Shown here one piece after another: positions 5,465 through 5,836 of a DNA stretch of 5,836 nt. The notes under the pieces are model-generated. The model worked only from the letters and a program-made list of their open reading frames with translations. It did not search any database and was not told where the DNA came from. The translations under genes were made by a program, and so were the position numbers. Each line of letters begins with the position of its first letter. Position 1 is the first letter of the stretch. The stretch is from Chitinophagaceae bacterium UBA4412 (GTDB lineage: Bacteria; Bacteroidota; Bacteroidia; Chitinophagales; Chitinophagaceae): assembly GCA_002400445.1 (NCBI GenBank), contig DGQO01000108.1:1-5836 (forward strand), in the 5' to 3' direction.

Positions 5465-5836
5465 TTAATAATCGTAATTTCTCTTGTACATATTCAATCG
5501 CACGCCTGCAGAGAACATTGTAGAATTATTGTTATTGCCTGAACCCTGCATCTCAAAATTCCGCTGCTGCAAACTGAGGTCAAAAAATAAATTCTCCTTT
5601 AGTTCATAAGACACCTGCAATACGCCATTGAAGCATTTTACCGGGTTACCACTACCCACTCTAAATCCATCTCCCGCTGATCTTGTAGTATAATCCCTGA
5701 AAATATTACCGCCAAAATTTACATTATTGCTGTCTAGACCCTGCTTGTAAAAAATACCTCTTGCGTACACATACCATTTAGGTGCAGGCTGGTATTGCAG
5801 CACAGCAATCACTTCCTGAAAATTAGCACCCAGGGG
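5465..5836 (-). CDS. Outer-membrane beta-barrel protein, possibly RemB/Wzi-like (C-terminal fragment)
   Basis: The reading frame is open from the right edge (first visible residues PLGANFQE) to the TAA at 5467-5465, giving 123 residues of a longer protein whose start is outside the window; the GTG at 5812 is an internal Val codon. The segment alternates beta strands and turns: VIAVLQYQPAPKWYVYARGI, a Gly/Asn-rich loop (GLDSNNVNFGGNIF), VLQVSYELKENLFFDLSLQQ, and a last strand FSAGVRLNMYKRNYDY ending in an aromatic residue, the usual C-terminal signal for outer-membrane barrel insertion. The PLGANFxE opening followed by such strands recalls Bacteroidota proteins annotated as gliding motility RemB or capsule-assembly Wzi-like; this is recollection, not a search, and the exact family is uncertain. 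It converges on porT across a 206-bp gene-free gap. Confidence 0.65.
   Translation of the reverse strand, partial: PLGANFQEVIAVLQYQPAPKWYVYARGIFYKQGLDSNNVNFGGNIFRDYTTRSAGDGFRVGSGNPVKCFNGVLQVSYELKENLFFDLSLQQRNFEMQGSGNNNNSTMFSAGVRLNMYKRNYDY

Overview
The window looks like ordinary chromosome from a member of the Bacteroidota, probably a Chitinophagaceae-like bacterium. This rests on four things: perfect Bacteroidota-type promoter -7 boxes (TAnnTTTG) before two genes, very weak Shine-Dalgarno sequences, a secreted protein with a type IX secretion (T9SS) C-terminal sorting domain, and a PorT-type T9SS gene directly behind ubiE/menG. Family placement is an inference from overall sequence style. 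No mobile element, CRISPR array, tRNA or rRNA was seen.

Layout, left to right. (1) The last 45 codons of a YccU-like CoA-binding protein enter from the left edge. (2) Two exported proteins follow on the + strand: an unrecognised 151-residue secreted protein, then a 525-residue metzincin-type zinc protease with a PPC-like domain, a beta-sandwich domain and a T9SS sorting domain. A clear intrinsic terminator closes this unit. (3) A YkuK/DUF458 RNase H-like gene stands alone on the + strand and converges on engB. (4) engB (- strand) and ubiE/menG (+ strand) diverge from a 143-bp region carrying one TAnnTTTG box for each direction. In both cases a spurious TTG start codon lies inside the promoter box, so the real starts are the downstream ATGs. 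(5) ubiE overlaps porT by 28 bp, a likely translationally coupled pair. (6) After 206 bp without a gene, the C-terminal end of an outer-membrane beta-barrel protein, perhaps RemB/Wzi-like, enters from the right edge on the - strand.

Functionally, engB (50S ribosome assembly) and ubiE (menaquinone synthesis) are housekeeping genes. The envelope genes share a theme: porT encodes part of the T9SS, the metzincin is a predicted T9SS substrate, and the right-hand barrel resembles surface or gliding-associated outer-membrane proteins. I do not see a clearly new multi-gene system. The most open points are the unknown secreted protein paired with a protease that lacks an obvious propeptide, and the near-leaderless start of ubiE.
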